From: a virus
Strand: one strand, 5' to 3'
IMG/VR virus record: IMGVR_UViG_3300023178_000048
Span: 1 to 63,320 of that record
Length of the DNA stretch: 63,320 nt
In this document: positions 22,259-31,254 of the stretch, piece after piece
Layout of the letters: every line of letters begins with the position of its first letter
Position numbering within the stretch: position 1 is the first letter of the stretch
Position numbers and translations under genes: made by a program
Notes under the pieces: generated by a model
The model's input: only the letters and a program-made list of their open reading frames with translations
Told to the model about the DNA's origin: nothing
The model's database searches: none

Positions 22259-22356
22259 ATACATATGGTCGGGAAGCAACCGAGCATAGTGGCATTCAGT
22301 TCAATTCAGTTGTTTAACGTGTCAGACACCTCTGACGCATCAGTAAGGAGATAGTT

Positions 22357-22608
22357 ATGGGCGCTTTCAAGCAATTACTTATACAACACGCCGAGGCGGG
22401 GTTGACATTACCACCGCATCCCAAGGCATACATACTTATGCGTAGCAACGTGCCGATTGGTGCGTACTACAACGAGCAGACCGCTGACTATGAGCGACAC
22501 ATTGCTCAGTTGGGCGATGAGGTGCAAGACGAATGGCACGAGTATTCAATACACGAAGTGCCAATGGAACAAGCAACCATCGACGACTTACTACAGCGGA
22601 GTAACTAA
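22357..22608 (+). CDS. Small early protein, 83 aa
   Basis: Begins MGAFKQLLIQHAEAGLTLPP and contains SNVPIGAYYNEQTADYERHI. Acidic C-terminal half. AAGGAG lies upstream. No family recognised. Confidence 0.65.
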   Translation: MGAFKQLLIQHAEAGLTLPPHPKAYILMRSNVPIGAYYNEQTADYERHIAQLGDEVQDEWHEYSIHEVPMEQATIDDLLQRSN

Positions 22609-22610
22609 CC

Positions 22611-22829
22611 ATGTCAAAGATGAAGCCGATTTGCCGCGACTGCGGCGAGACATACGCACCCGCTAGGAAAGCAGCGGGGTTCCGAGTTTGCCTTGAGTGT
22701 GGCGAGGCGCAAGCCAAAGCCGCTAGGAAACATTGGTGCGTCGCACCCATGCACAAGTCAAACTATATGCTATTCACACAGAAAGCCGACCTTGTCGGCA
22801 TCAACAACAAAGGCGGGTTAGTCAAATGA
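22611..22829 (+). CDS. Zinc-ribbon small protein, 72 aa
   Basis: C-x2-C-G (CRDCGE about residue 8) and C-x2-C-G (CLECGE about residue 27) form a four-cysteine zinc ribbon, followed by KHWCVAPMHKSNYMLFTQKA. This recalls small phage zinc-finger proteins that bind nucleic acid or host factors. It lies 2 bases after the preceding stop. Confidence 0.7.
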   Translation: MSKMKPICRDCGETYAPARKAAGFRVCLECGEAQAKAARKHWCVAPMHKSNYMLFTQKADLVGINNKGGLVK

Positions 22830-23113
22830 GAAGGGAATTAGATTTGTACACAAAAATTCACAAGCAACGATGGATGGACATGCTTGAGAACCACGAGCAC
22901 ATGAAGCAGACAATCCTCAAGATGTTGGAGAACCCTGCAACCGAGCCAGAGCAGTTAGCCCTAGCCCATAAGGCTTACGCTAGTGTATGCAAAGCGTTGC
23001 AGGAGACGAGTTTTATTTTGGATGTGTACCTACGCACGGGCGTCAAGCCCACGGATGAACAAGTTAAAAACTTTACCGAAGTGGTGGAGGAACTAAAAGG
23101 GGCAATCAAATGA
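22826..23113 (+). CDS. Helical early protein, 95 aa
   Basis: Start at ATG 22826 (ATGA overlap with the zinc-ribbon gene); MRRELDLYTKIHKQRWMDML. Long charged helices with NPATEPEQLALAHKAYASVC. Unknown function. Confidence 0.65.
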   Translation: MRRELDLYTKIHKQRWMDMLENHEHMKQTILKMLENPATEPEQLALAHKAYASVCKALQETSFILDVYLRTGVKPTDEQVKNFTEVVEELKGAIK

Positions 23114-23418
23114 AATACGAAACACACAACGATACGTACATTGATATTGACGGCACATGCTTGCAGGGGAGAGTCGGAGCCGACTATAAACAATTGGTCA
23201 GACTATTCGGACAGCCTACTGAAGGCGACGGGTGCAAGACAGACGCCGAGTGGGAAGTTAAGTTTTCGGATGGCGTCGTGGCTACGATTTACAACTGGAA
23301 AGACGGTCATAACTTTTGTGGGGAGGGCGGTAAGGATACAAACAAGATTAAGCGTTGGAATGTTGGTGGGCGTTCGCAGAGCGCCATTGTTAATGTGTTA
23401 AACATACTGGAGAAATGA
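23110..23418 (+). CDS. Conserved small protein, 102 aa
   Basis: Contains GTCLQGRVGADYKQLVRLFG, then DAEWEVKFSDGVVATIYNWK and WNVGGRSQSAIVNVL. I recall this architecture in a small family found in phages and plasmids, function unknown. A degenerate copy of the early-arm palindrome (GTCAGACTATTCGGAC, 23197) lies inside. ATGA-coupled to the upstream gene. Confidence 0.7.
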   Translation: MKYETHNDTYIDIDGTCLQGRVGADYKQLVRLFGQPTEGDGCKTDAEWEVKFSDGVVATIYNWKDGHNFCGEGGKDTNKIKRWNVGGRSQSAIVNVLNILEK

Positions 23419-23419
23419 G

Positions 23420-24331
23420 ATGGAAATTCAATCACCAGACCATGTGGTAAGCCTTGCGTCATCGGGCGTACTGGTCAATATCGACATCAAAGTATGGTCT
23501 GCTACCAAACAGGATAAGGGTATCAGTGAGGAAGTAGCGGGTGCGTACAAGGCAAGCAAGGATAGCGGCAGGTACACCAAAAACTTGCTGGCTAACCATC
23601 CTAAACACCGCGCGCTGGCTAACCATAGGCAGACCATGCGTAACTGGCTTCAACGTAGGGCGTATCCGTGGCACGACCAGCTCAACTACGTTCCGACTGT
23701 GTTGCTAGATAAATTTATGAAGGAGTACAGAGAGTACGAGGCGGAGCACGCCAAGTTACGGGATGAGTTTATTGAGGCTTATCCGAACATCATCAGCGAC
23801 ATGGCGTTTAAGAATGGCGATATGTTTAATCGGTCAGACTACCCTGACGCACAAGATTTGATGTCCAAGTTCACAATGAATCTGTATGTCACAGAGGTTC
23901 CAACCAACGACTATCGCAATGCTATATCGCAAGATATTGCAGAGGACTTGAAGAAGCATTACAACAAGCAAGCCGAGAAGTTCGTCGATGCAATCATGCA
24001 GAAGACGGGCGAACAGTTGGTAACGTTTGCAACACGTATTAGTAATGCATGTCGTGATGTAACTGACGAAGAGGGGCGCAAACGCAATCCGAAAATTTAT
24101 TCGGGAACGCTTGAACAAGCCAAAGAATTATGTGATACTTTGTCAAGTTTCAATCTGACCAAGAATCCGGTCATCGAACAGGCGCGTTCAAAACTAGCCG
24201 AGAGTCTCAGGGGAGTAGACGCACAAACGTTACGGGACAGTAGCGTGATGCGTAGTGAAGTGAAAGAGTCAGCGGATGAAGTGTTAGACGTTCTTAAGAA
24301 GTTTGACATGAACCCTGATATGTTTGATTAA
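23420..24331 (+). CDS. DUF3150-like protein, 303 aa
   Basis: Starts MEIQSPDHVVSLASSGVLVN; residues 20-100 hold KVWSATKQDKGISEEVAGAY, KHRALANHRQTMRNWLQRRA and PWHDQ, as I recall for DUF3150. The rest is charged helices. It is followed by a MoxR-type AAA+ ATPase and a VWA protein, the usual partners of DUF3150. It probably acts as adaptor or substrate factor of that complex. A GTCAG-N6-CTGAC copy lies inside (23833). Confidence 0.75.
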   Translation: MEIQSPDHVVSLASSGVLVNIDIKVWSATKQDKGISEEVAGAYKASKDSGRYTKNLLANHPKHRALANHRQTMRNWLQRRAYPWHDQLNYVPTVLLDKFMKEYREYEAEHAKLRDEFIEAYPNIISDMAFKNGDMFNRSDYPDAQDLMSKFTMNLYVTEVPTNDYRNAISQDIAEDLKKHYNKQAEKFVDAIMQKTGEQLVTFATRISNACRDVTDEEGRKRNPKIYSGTLEQAKELCDTLSSFNLTKNPVIEQARSKLAESLRGVDAQTLRDSSVMRSEVKESADEVLDVLKKFDMNPDMFD

Positions 24332-24366
24332 TCGTCAGCGCAGTCTGACACATTTGGAGAAGCAAG

Positions 24367-25476
24367 ATGGCAAGAGCAAATACCCTACCTATGGTGGACA
24401 TCGACGAGTGCAAGAAACTGATTCGCACCATCGGTGATAAAGCAAGTGTGATGATTATTAGTGAGCCGGGCGTTGGCAAATCGTCAATCCTGAAAGCACT
24501 AGCCGAAGACTTTGGTGACAAGTGGCGTAGCCCGAAGGATGAGTATCCCGAAGACAAGTACGACTACATCTACGTTGACTGTCCTAACAAAGAATTGATG
24601 GACGTTGCGGCGTCGATTCCTAATCACCAGTCGAAGACGCTTGAGTATTACGTTTCTAGTTTGTTCAAATTAGACAACGGCAAGCCTAAAGTGATTATGC
24701 TTGACGAGATGCTCAAAGCGCCGAAGATGATGCAGGTCTTGTTCACTAGGCTGGTTCTTGAGCGGTTCGTCGGTGACAAGGCGCTACCCGAAGGTTCGTT
24801 ATTGTTTATCACATCCAACAATGCGACTGATGGCGTTGGCGACTCAATGCTTGCCCACGTTGGCAATCGTATCGTTAAGGTTCATATGGCAAAGCCGACT
24901 GCGTTGCAGTGGTCACAATGGGCTACCGCCAACAACATCTCAAGTTCAATTCGTACTTGGGTTGTTATGAATCCACGAGTGATGGCGTCTTATATTGATG
25001 GCGACCAAGACGATAACGAGTTCATCTTTAAGCCTAGCAGTACAGTTAAGCAGTTTGCATCGCCTCGGTCATTGGCAATGGCTGACCCAATCGTTAGGAA
25101 TAGCGACATCCTAGGCGAGAACACTACGCTTGCGGCTCTGTGCGGCACTATCGGTGAAGCGGCGGCTCGGTCTCTGACTGCGACCATACGACTTGAGAAG
25201 AATATCGCTAAGTATGAGGACATCATTGCCGACCCGCTTGGCGCTGTCTGTCCGCAAGAGGACGTTGCGGCGTTGCTCATGACGATGTTCCAAGGCGTTG
25301 ACCGGATTGATTCGCACGACGAGTTGAGTAAGTTTATGACTTGGGTTGAGCGCGTGAAACGTGAGGAAGTTCAGTCAATATTCTTTACGTTGATGATGCG
25401 TATGAAAATCAAACTAGCAGGTCAGAACGACAAGATTCGTCAGTGGGCTAAGACTAACCTTGAGTTGATGGGGTAA
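24367..25476 (+). CDS. MoxR/CobS-type AAA+ ATPase, 369 aa
   Basis: Walker A SEPGVGKSS (residues 32-40), Walker B VIMLDE (109-114), sensor 1 LLFITSNNATDG (about 145-156). C-terminal helical lid with FASPRSLAMADPIVRNSD. MoxR-type ATPases work with VWA proteins as chaperones or maturases, and CobS-like relatives are known in phages. The next gene encodes such a partner 4 bases downstream. A GTCAG-N6-CTGAC palindrome (24334) lies in the 35-bp gap before this gene. Confidence 0.88.
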   Translation: MARANTLPMVDIDECKKLIRTIGDKASVMIISEPGVGKSSILKALAEDFGDKWRSPKDEYPEDKYDYIYVDCPNKELMDVAASIPNHQSKTLEYYVSSLFKLDNGKPKVIMLDEMLKAPKMMQVLFTRLVLERFVGDKALPEGSLLFITSNNATDGVGDSMLAHVGNRIVKVHMAKPTALQWSQWATANNISSSIRTWVVMNPRVMASYIDGDQDDNEFIFKPSSTVKQFASPRSLAMADPIVRNSDILGENTTLAALCGTIGEAAARSLTATIRLEKNIAKYEDIIADPLGAVCPQEDVAALLMTMFQGVDRIDSHDELSKFMTWVERVKREEVQSIFFTLMMRMKIKLAGQNDKIRQWAKTNLELMG

Positions 25477-25480
25477 GAAC

Positions 25481-26695
25481 ATGGTAGACCAAGTAACAAG
25501 ATTGAAGCGGTCACACATCCGCTTGATGAAGAACAAACGCACTGCCTTGTATAGCGGGGTGCTGATGCTCGGCGATTCGGAGATTGTCTCTAACTGCAAG
25601 ACTGCATACACAGATGGGGTCAACAAGCGGTACGGCGAGGCTTTTATGTCAGGACTGTCTGACGCGGAGTTTAACGCCGTTGTCATGCATGAGAATCTGC
25701 ACGTTGCGCTGAAGCACTTACCGCTACACAAACGCAAGTGGAAAGAGAACGCCAAAGCCGCGAACATTGCGGCGGACTTTGTTGTGAACGACATCATTTA
25801 TCAATTGGAGAGGTGGGACAGCGACTTTATTAAGTTGCCTAAGTGTGCTTTGTATGATGATAAGTATCACAATTGGTCTTTCGATCAGGTGTACCGTGAC
25901 TTAATGGATAAATCATCTACGTCAAAGAAGCCCGGTAGTTGTCAGCAGGGTGATGGCAATGGTGACCCGCTTGATGGTATGGAGCCACTTGACGAGCACG
26001 ACTACGAGTCAGAGGTGTCTGACGCGAAAGGTAACGAACTATCTGATAAACAGATAGCCGATGCTGTAGACAGTGCTTTGCGTGAAGGCGGTATGCTTGC
26101 AGGGAAAGTAGGCGGCGATATGCCTAGAGCAATCAAAGATTTGCTTACACCGCAGGTTGATTGGCGTGAGGAACTACGGGAGTGGGTGAGCGAATTTGCC
26201 GTGGGTAAAGATGAGTACACATTCCGTAAGTTTGATAGGCGTCACATCGTCAATGATTTGTATATGCCAACCACTTATTCCGATACGGTAGGCGACTTGG
26301 TTGTTTGTATTGATACATCAGGTTCAATTGGTCAGCATCAAATCAATGAGTTTGCGACAGAACTGGCTTCAATTACAGAAAGCGTTACGCCAAGCGGTAT
26401 ACGAATATTGTGGTGGGATACTATAGTGAGGGGTGACCAACGGCTTGAACCGACTCAGTATTCAAGTCTTAAGACGCTTCTCAAACCCAAGGGAGGTGGG
26501 GGCACTAGCATTGCTTGTGTTCCTAAGTACATTAAAGATAAGAACATAGAAGCAGAGGCGGTTATTGTCTTTACCGACGGTTACCTAGACGATGAGGACA
26601 AGTGGTCATCAAACGCGCCGACGCTTTGGCTTGTAACGCAAAACCAAAACTTTGTCCCGACAATGGGTAAAAAAGTTAAATTCAACCTTGATTAA
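25481..26695 (+). CDS. DUF2201-like HExxH plus VWA protein, 404 aa
   Basis: N-terminal metallopeptidase-like domain with H70-E-N-L-H74 in AVVMHENLHVALKHL. A Gly/Asp-rich linker follows (about residues 150-190), then a VWA domain with MIDAS D278-T-S-G-S282 and later VFTDGYLDD (about 366). This is the DUF2201 layout: a peptidase-like fold plus VWA, paired with an AAA+ ATPase. Whether the HExxH is catalytic cannot be told. Two early-arm palindromes lie inside (25648, 26008). Confidence 0.85.
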   Translation: MVDQVTRLKRSHIRLMKNKRTALYSGVLMLGDSEIVSNCKTAYTDGVNKRYGEAFMSGLSDAEFNAVVMHENLHVALKHLPLHKRKWKENAKAANIAADFVVNDIIYQLERWDSDFIKLPKCALYDDKYHNWSFDQVYRDLMDKSSTSKKPGSCQQGDGNGDPLDGMEPLDEHDYESEVSDAKGNELSDKQIADAVDSALREGGMLAGKVGGDMPRAIKDLLTPQVDWREELREWVSEFAVGKDEYTFRKFDRRHIVNDLYMPTTYSDTVGDLVVCIDTSGSIGQHQINEFATELASITESVTPSGIRILWWDTIVRGDQRLEPTQYSSLKTLLKPKGGGGTSIACVPKYIKDKNIEAEAVIVFTDGYLDDEDKWSSNAPTLWLVTQNQNFVPTMGKKVKFNLD

Positions 26696-26709
26696 CAGGA
26701 GAAACCAAG

Positions 26710-27708
26710 ATGAGCAACGATATATTTCATCCGTCAGTCACCCCTGACACGTTATCTGCGTGGCAAGATGTTGCCCCCGAAATTCAGAAAGCGGCTAAAG
26801 AAGTTATAAAACATAGCGAGGGGCTGTACATTCACTCAGTAGGTTCTTGGAATGATACGGGAAGAGCGGGCGGTGACAAAGTTGCCGTACTAAGTGACAA
26901 GCACGGCTTAATAGCGATGCAAATTACTATGGTGTTTCGCCACCAAGGGCCTGACTATTACAGGTATGTTATTAAAACTCCATTTACTCGCCGAGAGAGG
27001 GCGGACTACACGCTACCCGGCGGATGGGCATCTTATGCAAGGGCATCGGCAAAACTAAGCACTGTCATAAAAGCAGTTAAGCAGGATTGGGGTATCGACC
27101 CGAAAAAGAAATTTAGTGGTGACATACTAGAAGAGGAAACTTTTAAGAATTTTAAAGATAGGTCAAGACCAACTTTGCGATTCCTACTAGAGAGGATTAA
27201 TGAAAGATCTTCAATGCCGTCCCTTGTCAATACAGACCGGGACTTTGAGAGGAGTATGCTTGAGTACATTGTTAACGGTGTACCTCTATCCATCGAAGCT
27301 ACGACTCAAGCCTCGGAACTCCTAATGCATTCTGTACGACTGGAACAAGAATATCAGAAGCAACTAGCCAATAAAGTGCCGTTGGATGGCAGGTATAAAA
27401 TTACCACAGAAATAGGATGCGCGACTGGTAATCTATTTATTACAGGGGTAGCAACTGTAGAAGAGACGGATGAGACTCTTATGCATTTTACAAAAGCTAC
27501 TTTATCCGATATTACTATCTCTAAAGAGTTAGACGAGGATACAAAAATAGACTTGTTAATGCATATGGAAGCCAAAAACATGTCTACAGATAGCGGTTTT
27601 ACTATTCCTAGAAGTGACACTGTGGTTAAAGAATTGCTTAGCGCAACGTATTACAGCGGCGGCGGGAGAGCCCAAGAGATCGACAGGTTTTTTATTAAGA
27701 AACTTTGA
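26710..27708 (+). CDS. Unknown protein linked to the AAA-VWA module, 332 aa
   Basis: AGGAG lies 8 bases before ATG. Begins MSNDIFHPSVTPDTLSAWQD, with KLSTVIKAVKQDWGIDPKKK in the middle and a long helical C-terminal half. No known motif found. It directly follows the VWA gene, so it may be a substrate or accessory of that complex. A palindrome copy lies near the 5' end (26733). Confidence 0.7.
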   Translation: MSNDIFHPSVTPDTLSAWQDVAPEIQKAAKEVIKHSEGLYIHSVGSWNDTGRAGGDKVAVLSDKHGLIAMQITMVFRHQGPDYYRYVIKTPFTRRERADYTLPGGWASYARASAKLSTVIKAVKQDWGIDPKKKFSGDILEEETFKNFKDRSRPTLRFLLERINERSSMPSLVNTDRDFERSMLEYIVNGVPLSIEATTQASELLMHSVRLEQEYQKQLANKVPLDGRYKITTEIGCATGNLFITGVATVEETDETLMHFTKATLSDITISKELDEDTKIDLLMHMEAKNMSTDSGFTIPRSDTVVKELLSATYYSGGGRAQEIDRFFIKKL

Positions 27709-28061
27709 TGGTAGTCGAGCCTATGCCCCATCAGACTTTGAAGGGTGCTTGGCGCGTTCCAGTGGTAGTAATTGATTGCGGGGATACGTATGAGGTTTAC
27801 ATACACAGTAACTATCTTTTGCGGTACGAGAGTAAAAAGCTTCCGAACAGCATAAGGATGAGGCTGTCTATGATTCATGCCATCCCGACACCAAAACAGA
27901 TTTCCAAAAAGGCAGGGGCTTTGTCTGACCACAGTATGTATATCAATTACCATGATAAGCGGCTCGATGAAATCGGGTGGCAATCAGGTGCCGATACATA
28001 TATTGTTGTGTTAGAGCAAAAAGACTTTATGCGTCTTCGCGGAACCCTACAAAGGACGTAA
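27708..28061 (+). CDS. Small protein, 117 aa
   Basis: The ATG at 27708 overlaps the upstream TGA (TGATG); a TTG codon just before is a less likely start. Contains VPVVVIDCGDTYEVYIHSNY and ends with a basic helix. Beta-rich N-terminal half. Unknown function. Confidence 0.6.
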   Translation: MVVEPMPHQTLKGAWRVPVVVIDCGDTYEVYIHSNYLLRYESKKLPNSIRMRLSMIHAIPTPKQISKKAGALSDHSMYINYHDKRLDEIGWQSGADTYIVVLEQKDFMRLRGTLQRT

Positions 28062-28063
28062 CA

Positions 28064-28369
28064 GTGACACCTGAGGCAAAAGTCAAAAGAGTTGTTACCC
28101 GCACACTGGAGTCAATGGGGGCTTACATTGTTAAGCCCCTGACAGGCGGGTATGGTTCGTCAGGGGTGCCTGACATCTTAGTTTGTTGGAAAGGGTTGTT
28201 TATCGGTATTGAATGTAAAGCCGCAAGAGGTAAATTGACTGAACTTCAAAAGCATAACTTGGAGCAGATTACTATCAACGGCGGCTTGGCGCTTGTTGTT
28301 AACGAGCAGAATGCGAGCACGTTTCAACAGGAAATTGATAACTGGTTTCTCAGGAGGCAGAAAACATGA
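28064..28369 (+). CDS. VRR-NUC nuclease, 101 aa
   Basis: GTG start, AAGGA 7 bases upstream. Restriction-fold nuclease signature: G-x-P36-D37 in SSGVPDILVCW, then E50-C-K52 in FIGIECKAARG, followed by a Q-x2-N helix (LTELQKHNLEQI). Stand-alone VRR-NUC proteins act as Holliday junction or flap nucleases in phages. A GTCAG-N6-CTGAC copy encodes the SGVPD motif itself (28159-28174). Confidence 0.85.
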   Translation: MTPEAKVKRVVTRTLESMGAYIVKPLTGGYGSSGVPDILVCWKGLFIGIECKAARGKLTELQKHNLEQITINGGLALVVNEQNASTFQQEIDNWFLRRQKT

Positions 28370-28587
28370 GGGAATTTTTAGTGCAAGATATTTGGACTCA
28401 ACACGCGGAAAAGTACTGCGACGAGTGTGAATATAAACAAACGCATATCAGTTTCGTGCCATACGGCGAATCATCGACTGAGTTGCGGGACGAATCCTGC
28501 GTGTTGTTGAACGACCCCAGTTTACCGGCAACGTGGTGCGCGGGTTACGACGACTGGAAACAAGCTGAGGAGAGCGATGATGAATAA
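28366..28587 (+). CDS. Small Cys-containing protein, 73 aa
   Basis: ATGA-coupled to the nuclease gene. Contains YCDECEYKQTHIS (a C-x2-C pair) and later DESCVLL and TWCAGYDDW; acidic C-terminus. Possibly a metal-binding small protein. No family recognised. Confidence 0.65.
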   Translation: MREFLVQDIWTQHAEKYCDECEYKQTHISFVPYGESSTELRDESCVLLNDPSLPATWCAGYDDWKQAEESDDE

Positions 28588-29644
28588 CGCAATGATTGCA
28601 GACATCGAACAAATATCCCCGCGACTGCTAAACCCTATGGAGTGGACTTGGGCAGAAATAGACATACCAATAGAAGACGCATCCCCATGTTTCAAATTGT
28701 TGGGTAGGGAAGACGACATGGGGGACGGTGTTTTTACTTCAAGCGAAGTCTACGACAGGGTACGCTTACCGTTTCCTGATATGGCTATTTACCAGACCGC
28801 CGGGGCCGGTAACAACAAGAAAATAATTCTTTTAGAGCATAAAACAGACAAGATAATAGTAAATATATACGAAAAACTAGCGCCAAACGTGGCGAATAAT
28901 TTAGAAAAAGTTACAGGTTTTAAATGGTTTGGGTGGAAATTTGTTTGTACTTTAGTCTTTAATGAGTCTGGTCTAGATTCAGAGTCTATACGCTGGCCTT
29001 TATTAGCCAATATGGGACTTCTAATGAATGAAATAATGGTAGACGCTAAAAGAAGGTTTAGCCCAGACTATGTACCATCGGAAAACAACGAGTACGGAGA
29101 AACTATAGGGGAGATGAACGCGCGTTGGGAAAATGTTTCTATACCAGCCGAGAGGGATGCCCCCTATTTTTACCGGGACGTACCTGAAAAACTTAGGAAA
29201 ACAACGTGGTACTACATGGAAAGCTTCCACAGGACGGCTTTAAATTCTATGGCTAAATTAACTTTAGCCAACGAAACCGCATCGTTGAAAATATATCTAC
29301 CTGCTAAAGCAGTGGGTAAAGACAAAATCAATAAAGCCCGCAAGAAAAAGAATCTACAACCTATGTTACGGTGGACGGAACGAGTGTTTGAGCCCCAAGT
29401 TGTGCGTGTGGGTGGGGAGTCTAGAAAAGGTGGTACGCATGCCAGCCCGTATTACCACAAACGCCGAGGGCATTGGCGTCATCTCTTATGTGAAGATATG
29501 ACCAAAATACCTGAAGGGTGGGAAATAGCAGAAACCCGTCCGGGCCACATTAGGCGGTGGATAGAGTCTATGGAAATAAATGTTAGGTTCAAGCATAGTG
29601 GTAAAGCAGTCTTTCATGACTACAAAATAAAGGAAGCAGCATGA
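28577..29644 (+). CDS. Unknown conserved protein, 355 aa
   Basis: Starts at the first of two adjacent ATGs, overlapping the previous gene. The middle is aromatic-rich and mixed alpha/beta. The C-terminal part has GGESRKGGTHASPYYHKRRG followed by HWRHLLC and PGHIRRWIES, a His/Arg-rich block of the type seen in several phage and plasmid proteins (GG.H.SP..H.RRGH.R). Probably nucleic-acid related; no biochemical role known to me. Confidence 0.7.
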   Translation: MMNNAMIADIEQISPRLLNPMEWTWAEIDIPIEDASPCFKLLGREDDMGDGVFTSSEVYDRVRLPFPDMAIYQTAGAGNNKKIILLEHKTDKIIVNIYEKLAPNVANNLEKVTGFKWFGWKFVCTLVFNESGLDSESIRWPLLANMGLLMNEIMVDAKRRFSPDYVPSENNEYGETIGEMNARWENVSIPAERDAPYFYRDVPEKLRKTTWYYMESFHRTALNSMAKLTLANETASLKIYLPAKAVGKDKINKARKKKNLQPMLRWTERVFEPQVVRVGGESRKGGTHASPYYHKRRGHWRHLLCEDMTKIPEGWEIAETRPGHIRRWIESMEINVRFKHSGKAVFHDYKIKEAA

Positions 29645-29970
29645 GAAACCAAATAAAAACCCGTGCGCTGGTGTCAATGATTAAAGAATTATACGAAGGC
29701 GCAACGAAGGCTGAGTTAGAGCAGGCGAGCGGCTTGCATCACAACACCATATACCGCTGGATGCGGACGATGCGGGCGCAGAAGATTGTATACATAGAGG
29801 GGTGGGAGCGCGATTCGCGGGGTTGTAATATGATTCCGGTGTACAAGTTGGGCGATGGGTTTGATGCCAAGCGACCACCACGTATGACCCCGCTGGAGCG
29901 AACCCACGCATACCGACGCCGTAAAAAACTACGGCAGATTCAAGCAGCTTTAACTGGAGGTGCAGTATGA
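29641..29970 (+). CDS. Winged-helix DNA-binding protein, 109 aa
   Basis: Residues about 10-60 form an HTH: ALVSMIKELYEG, ATKAELEQASGLHHNTIYRW with recognition helix HHNTIYRWMRTM, then a wing (KIVYIEGWERDSRG). Basic C-terminal tail. ATGA overlaps on both sides. It could be the regulator that reads the dispersed palindromes, but nothing ties it to them directly. Confidence 0.75.
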   Translation: MRNQIKTRALVSMIKELYEGATKAELEQASGLHHNTIYRWMRTMRAQKIVYIEGWERDSRGCNMIPVYKLGDGFDAKRPPRMTPLERTHAYRRRKKLRQIQAALTGGAV

Positions 29971-30191
29971 GCAGTTTTTTTAAGGTTGAGTTGATACGCG
30001 AGAACCCCGATGGTAGCGCCGACTATATGTTCAACTTGACTCCTGAATCTGTAATGTCGTTTGCACGGCTGGGCATCATGACGGCTATTCAAGCGGGGCT
30101 GGACAAAGCCGAACGGTACGAGCCTGATGTTGATGCCAGCGACACATCGTCAGAACGTGTCGATGAAACGGAGAAACGTAAACATGATTGA
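29967..30191 (+). CDS. Small protein, 74 aa
   Basis: Begins MSSFFKVELIRENPDGSADY with FNLTPESVMSFARLGIMTAI; acidic C-terminus. Both ends overlap neighbours. Unknown function. Confidence 0.65.
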   Translation: MSSFFKVELIRENPDGSADYMFNLTPESVMSFARLGIMTAIQAGLDKAERYEPDVDASDTSSERVDETEKRKHD

Positions 30192-30408
30192 ACCCTACGT
30201 GCCCAAGGTTGACCCAAGAGGTATCTATGCCCGAGCCGCCCACGTTGGTGGGCTAGGCTGGATGCTCAAAGACGCCGCGCACTACGAAGCCCTGATGGCG
30301 ATGGTGGATTACGTCATAGCGTATTGCCATTCTGCTGATGCCCAGCAGGTAGAAGAAATCAAACGCTATATACGTGAGAAAGACTTTGATATGGATGGGA
30401 GATGCTGA
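30184..30408 (+). CDS. Small protein, 74 aa
   Basis: Start at ATG 30184 inside the end of the preceding gene. MIEPYVPKVDPRGIYARAAH, then helices ending EIKRYIREKDFDMDGRC. Unknown function. Confidence 0.6.
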   Translation: MIEPYVPKVDPRGIYARAAHVGGLGWMLKDAAHYEALMAMVDYVIAYCHSADAQQVEEIKRYIREKDFDMDGRC

Positions 30409-30409
30409 T

Positions 30410-30988
30410 ATGTCGAAACTAGAAATCCATTTTCCGGTGGTTATCTACGTTGAACATGATTTGTTTGACGGCGAGCAGAACCGTATATGGCGGGACAGAG
30501 CGTTGGATATACGTAAGCAGTACCCTAGCAGTAGAAATTGGGAAGGTGGTACTTACACAACTATCAATGGTGATTACTCTGTAACATCCGATGCAGTTTT
30601 CTTACCACTTGTAGATGCAGTTACCAAGCACGCTAATGAGTTTGCCAAAGCCCACGCATCAGACTTTGAATACAAGACGCAGGGTGGTTGGTTAAACGTG
30701 TCGGAGCCGGGCAACTCACAAGAGTTTCATGCCCATAACGATGCAATCATTAGCGCCGTTTACTTCATCTCTGCTCCCGCTAGTAGTGGAAACCTTATGT
30801 TTGAAGACCCTAAGCAACCGGACATGCTACCGCTGAGAAACTTAAAAGAGTCGAAAGTAATCAATGCCGATAGAGTTGGCTTTGAGCCCAAAGAAGGCAC
30901 ATTAATTTTATTCAGGTCTTATCTTAGACACATGGTTACACGAAACATGTCAAATGATGTGCGTGTTTCCGCGTCGTTTAATCTGTAA
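30410..30988 (+). CDS. 2OG-Fe(II) oxygenase-like protein, 192 aa
   Basis: Start at ATG 30410 after GGGAGA. Contains the iron triad H109-N-D111 in FHAHNDAIISAVYF and distal H174 in LILFRSYLRHMVTRN, with R185 for 2-oxoglutarate binding (DVRVSASFNL). It matches the putative 2OG-Fe(II) oxygenase family common in cyanophages and marine phages. Substrate unknown; protein or nucleic-acid hydroxylation are possibilities. Confidence 0.85.
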   Translation: MSKLEIHFPVVIYVEHDLFDGEQNRIWRDRALDIRKQYPSSRNWEGGTYTTINGDYSVTSDAVFLPLVDAVTKHANEFAKAHASDFEYKTQGGWLNVSEPGNSQEFHAHNDAIISAVYFISAPASSGNLMFEDPKQPDMLPLRNLKESKVINADRVGFEPKEGTLILFRSYLRHMVTRNMSNDVRVSASFNL

Positions 30989-31011
30989 CTCACCATGTTT
31001 GGAGTCGTAGC

Positions 31012-31254
31012 ATGAGTCGAAGCCGAACACCCGACGCCAAAGAGCTTGAATCCGTTCAGCGTAAGGTCAATCTTGTGCTGGGCGTTTCAGGGCAGAAAGA
31101 CGAGCAGATTAACGTGTTAGTGCATTCGCTATCTAAACTTAGCGCTATGCATAGGCTAGAGATGGCAAGCGTTATAGCTGCGTTATGCGAATCTTATTTG
31201 ATGTACATAGAACTGATGGTTCGTGAACAGGAAGAAGGAGAAGACGATGAGTGA
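31012..31254 (+). CDS. Helical small protein, 80 aa
   Basis: GGAG lies upstream of ATG. MSRSRTPDAKELESVQRKVN, then helices with HSLSKLSAMHRLEMASVIAA and an acidic tail (REQEEGEDDE). Unknown function. Confidence 0.6.
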   Translation: MSRSRTPDAKELESVQRKVNLVLGVSGQKDEQINVLVHSLSKLSAMHRLEMASVIAALCESYLMYIELMVREQEEGEDDE

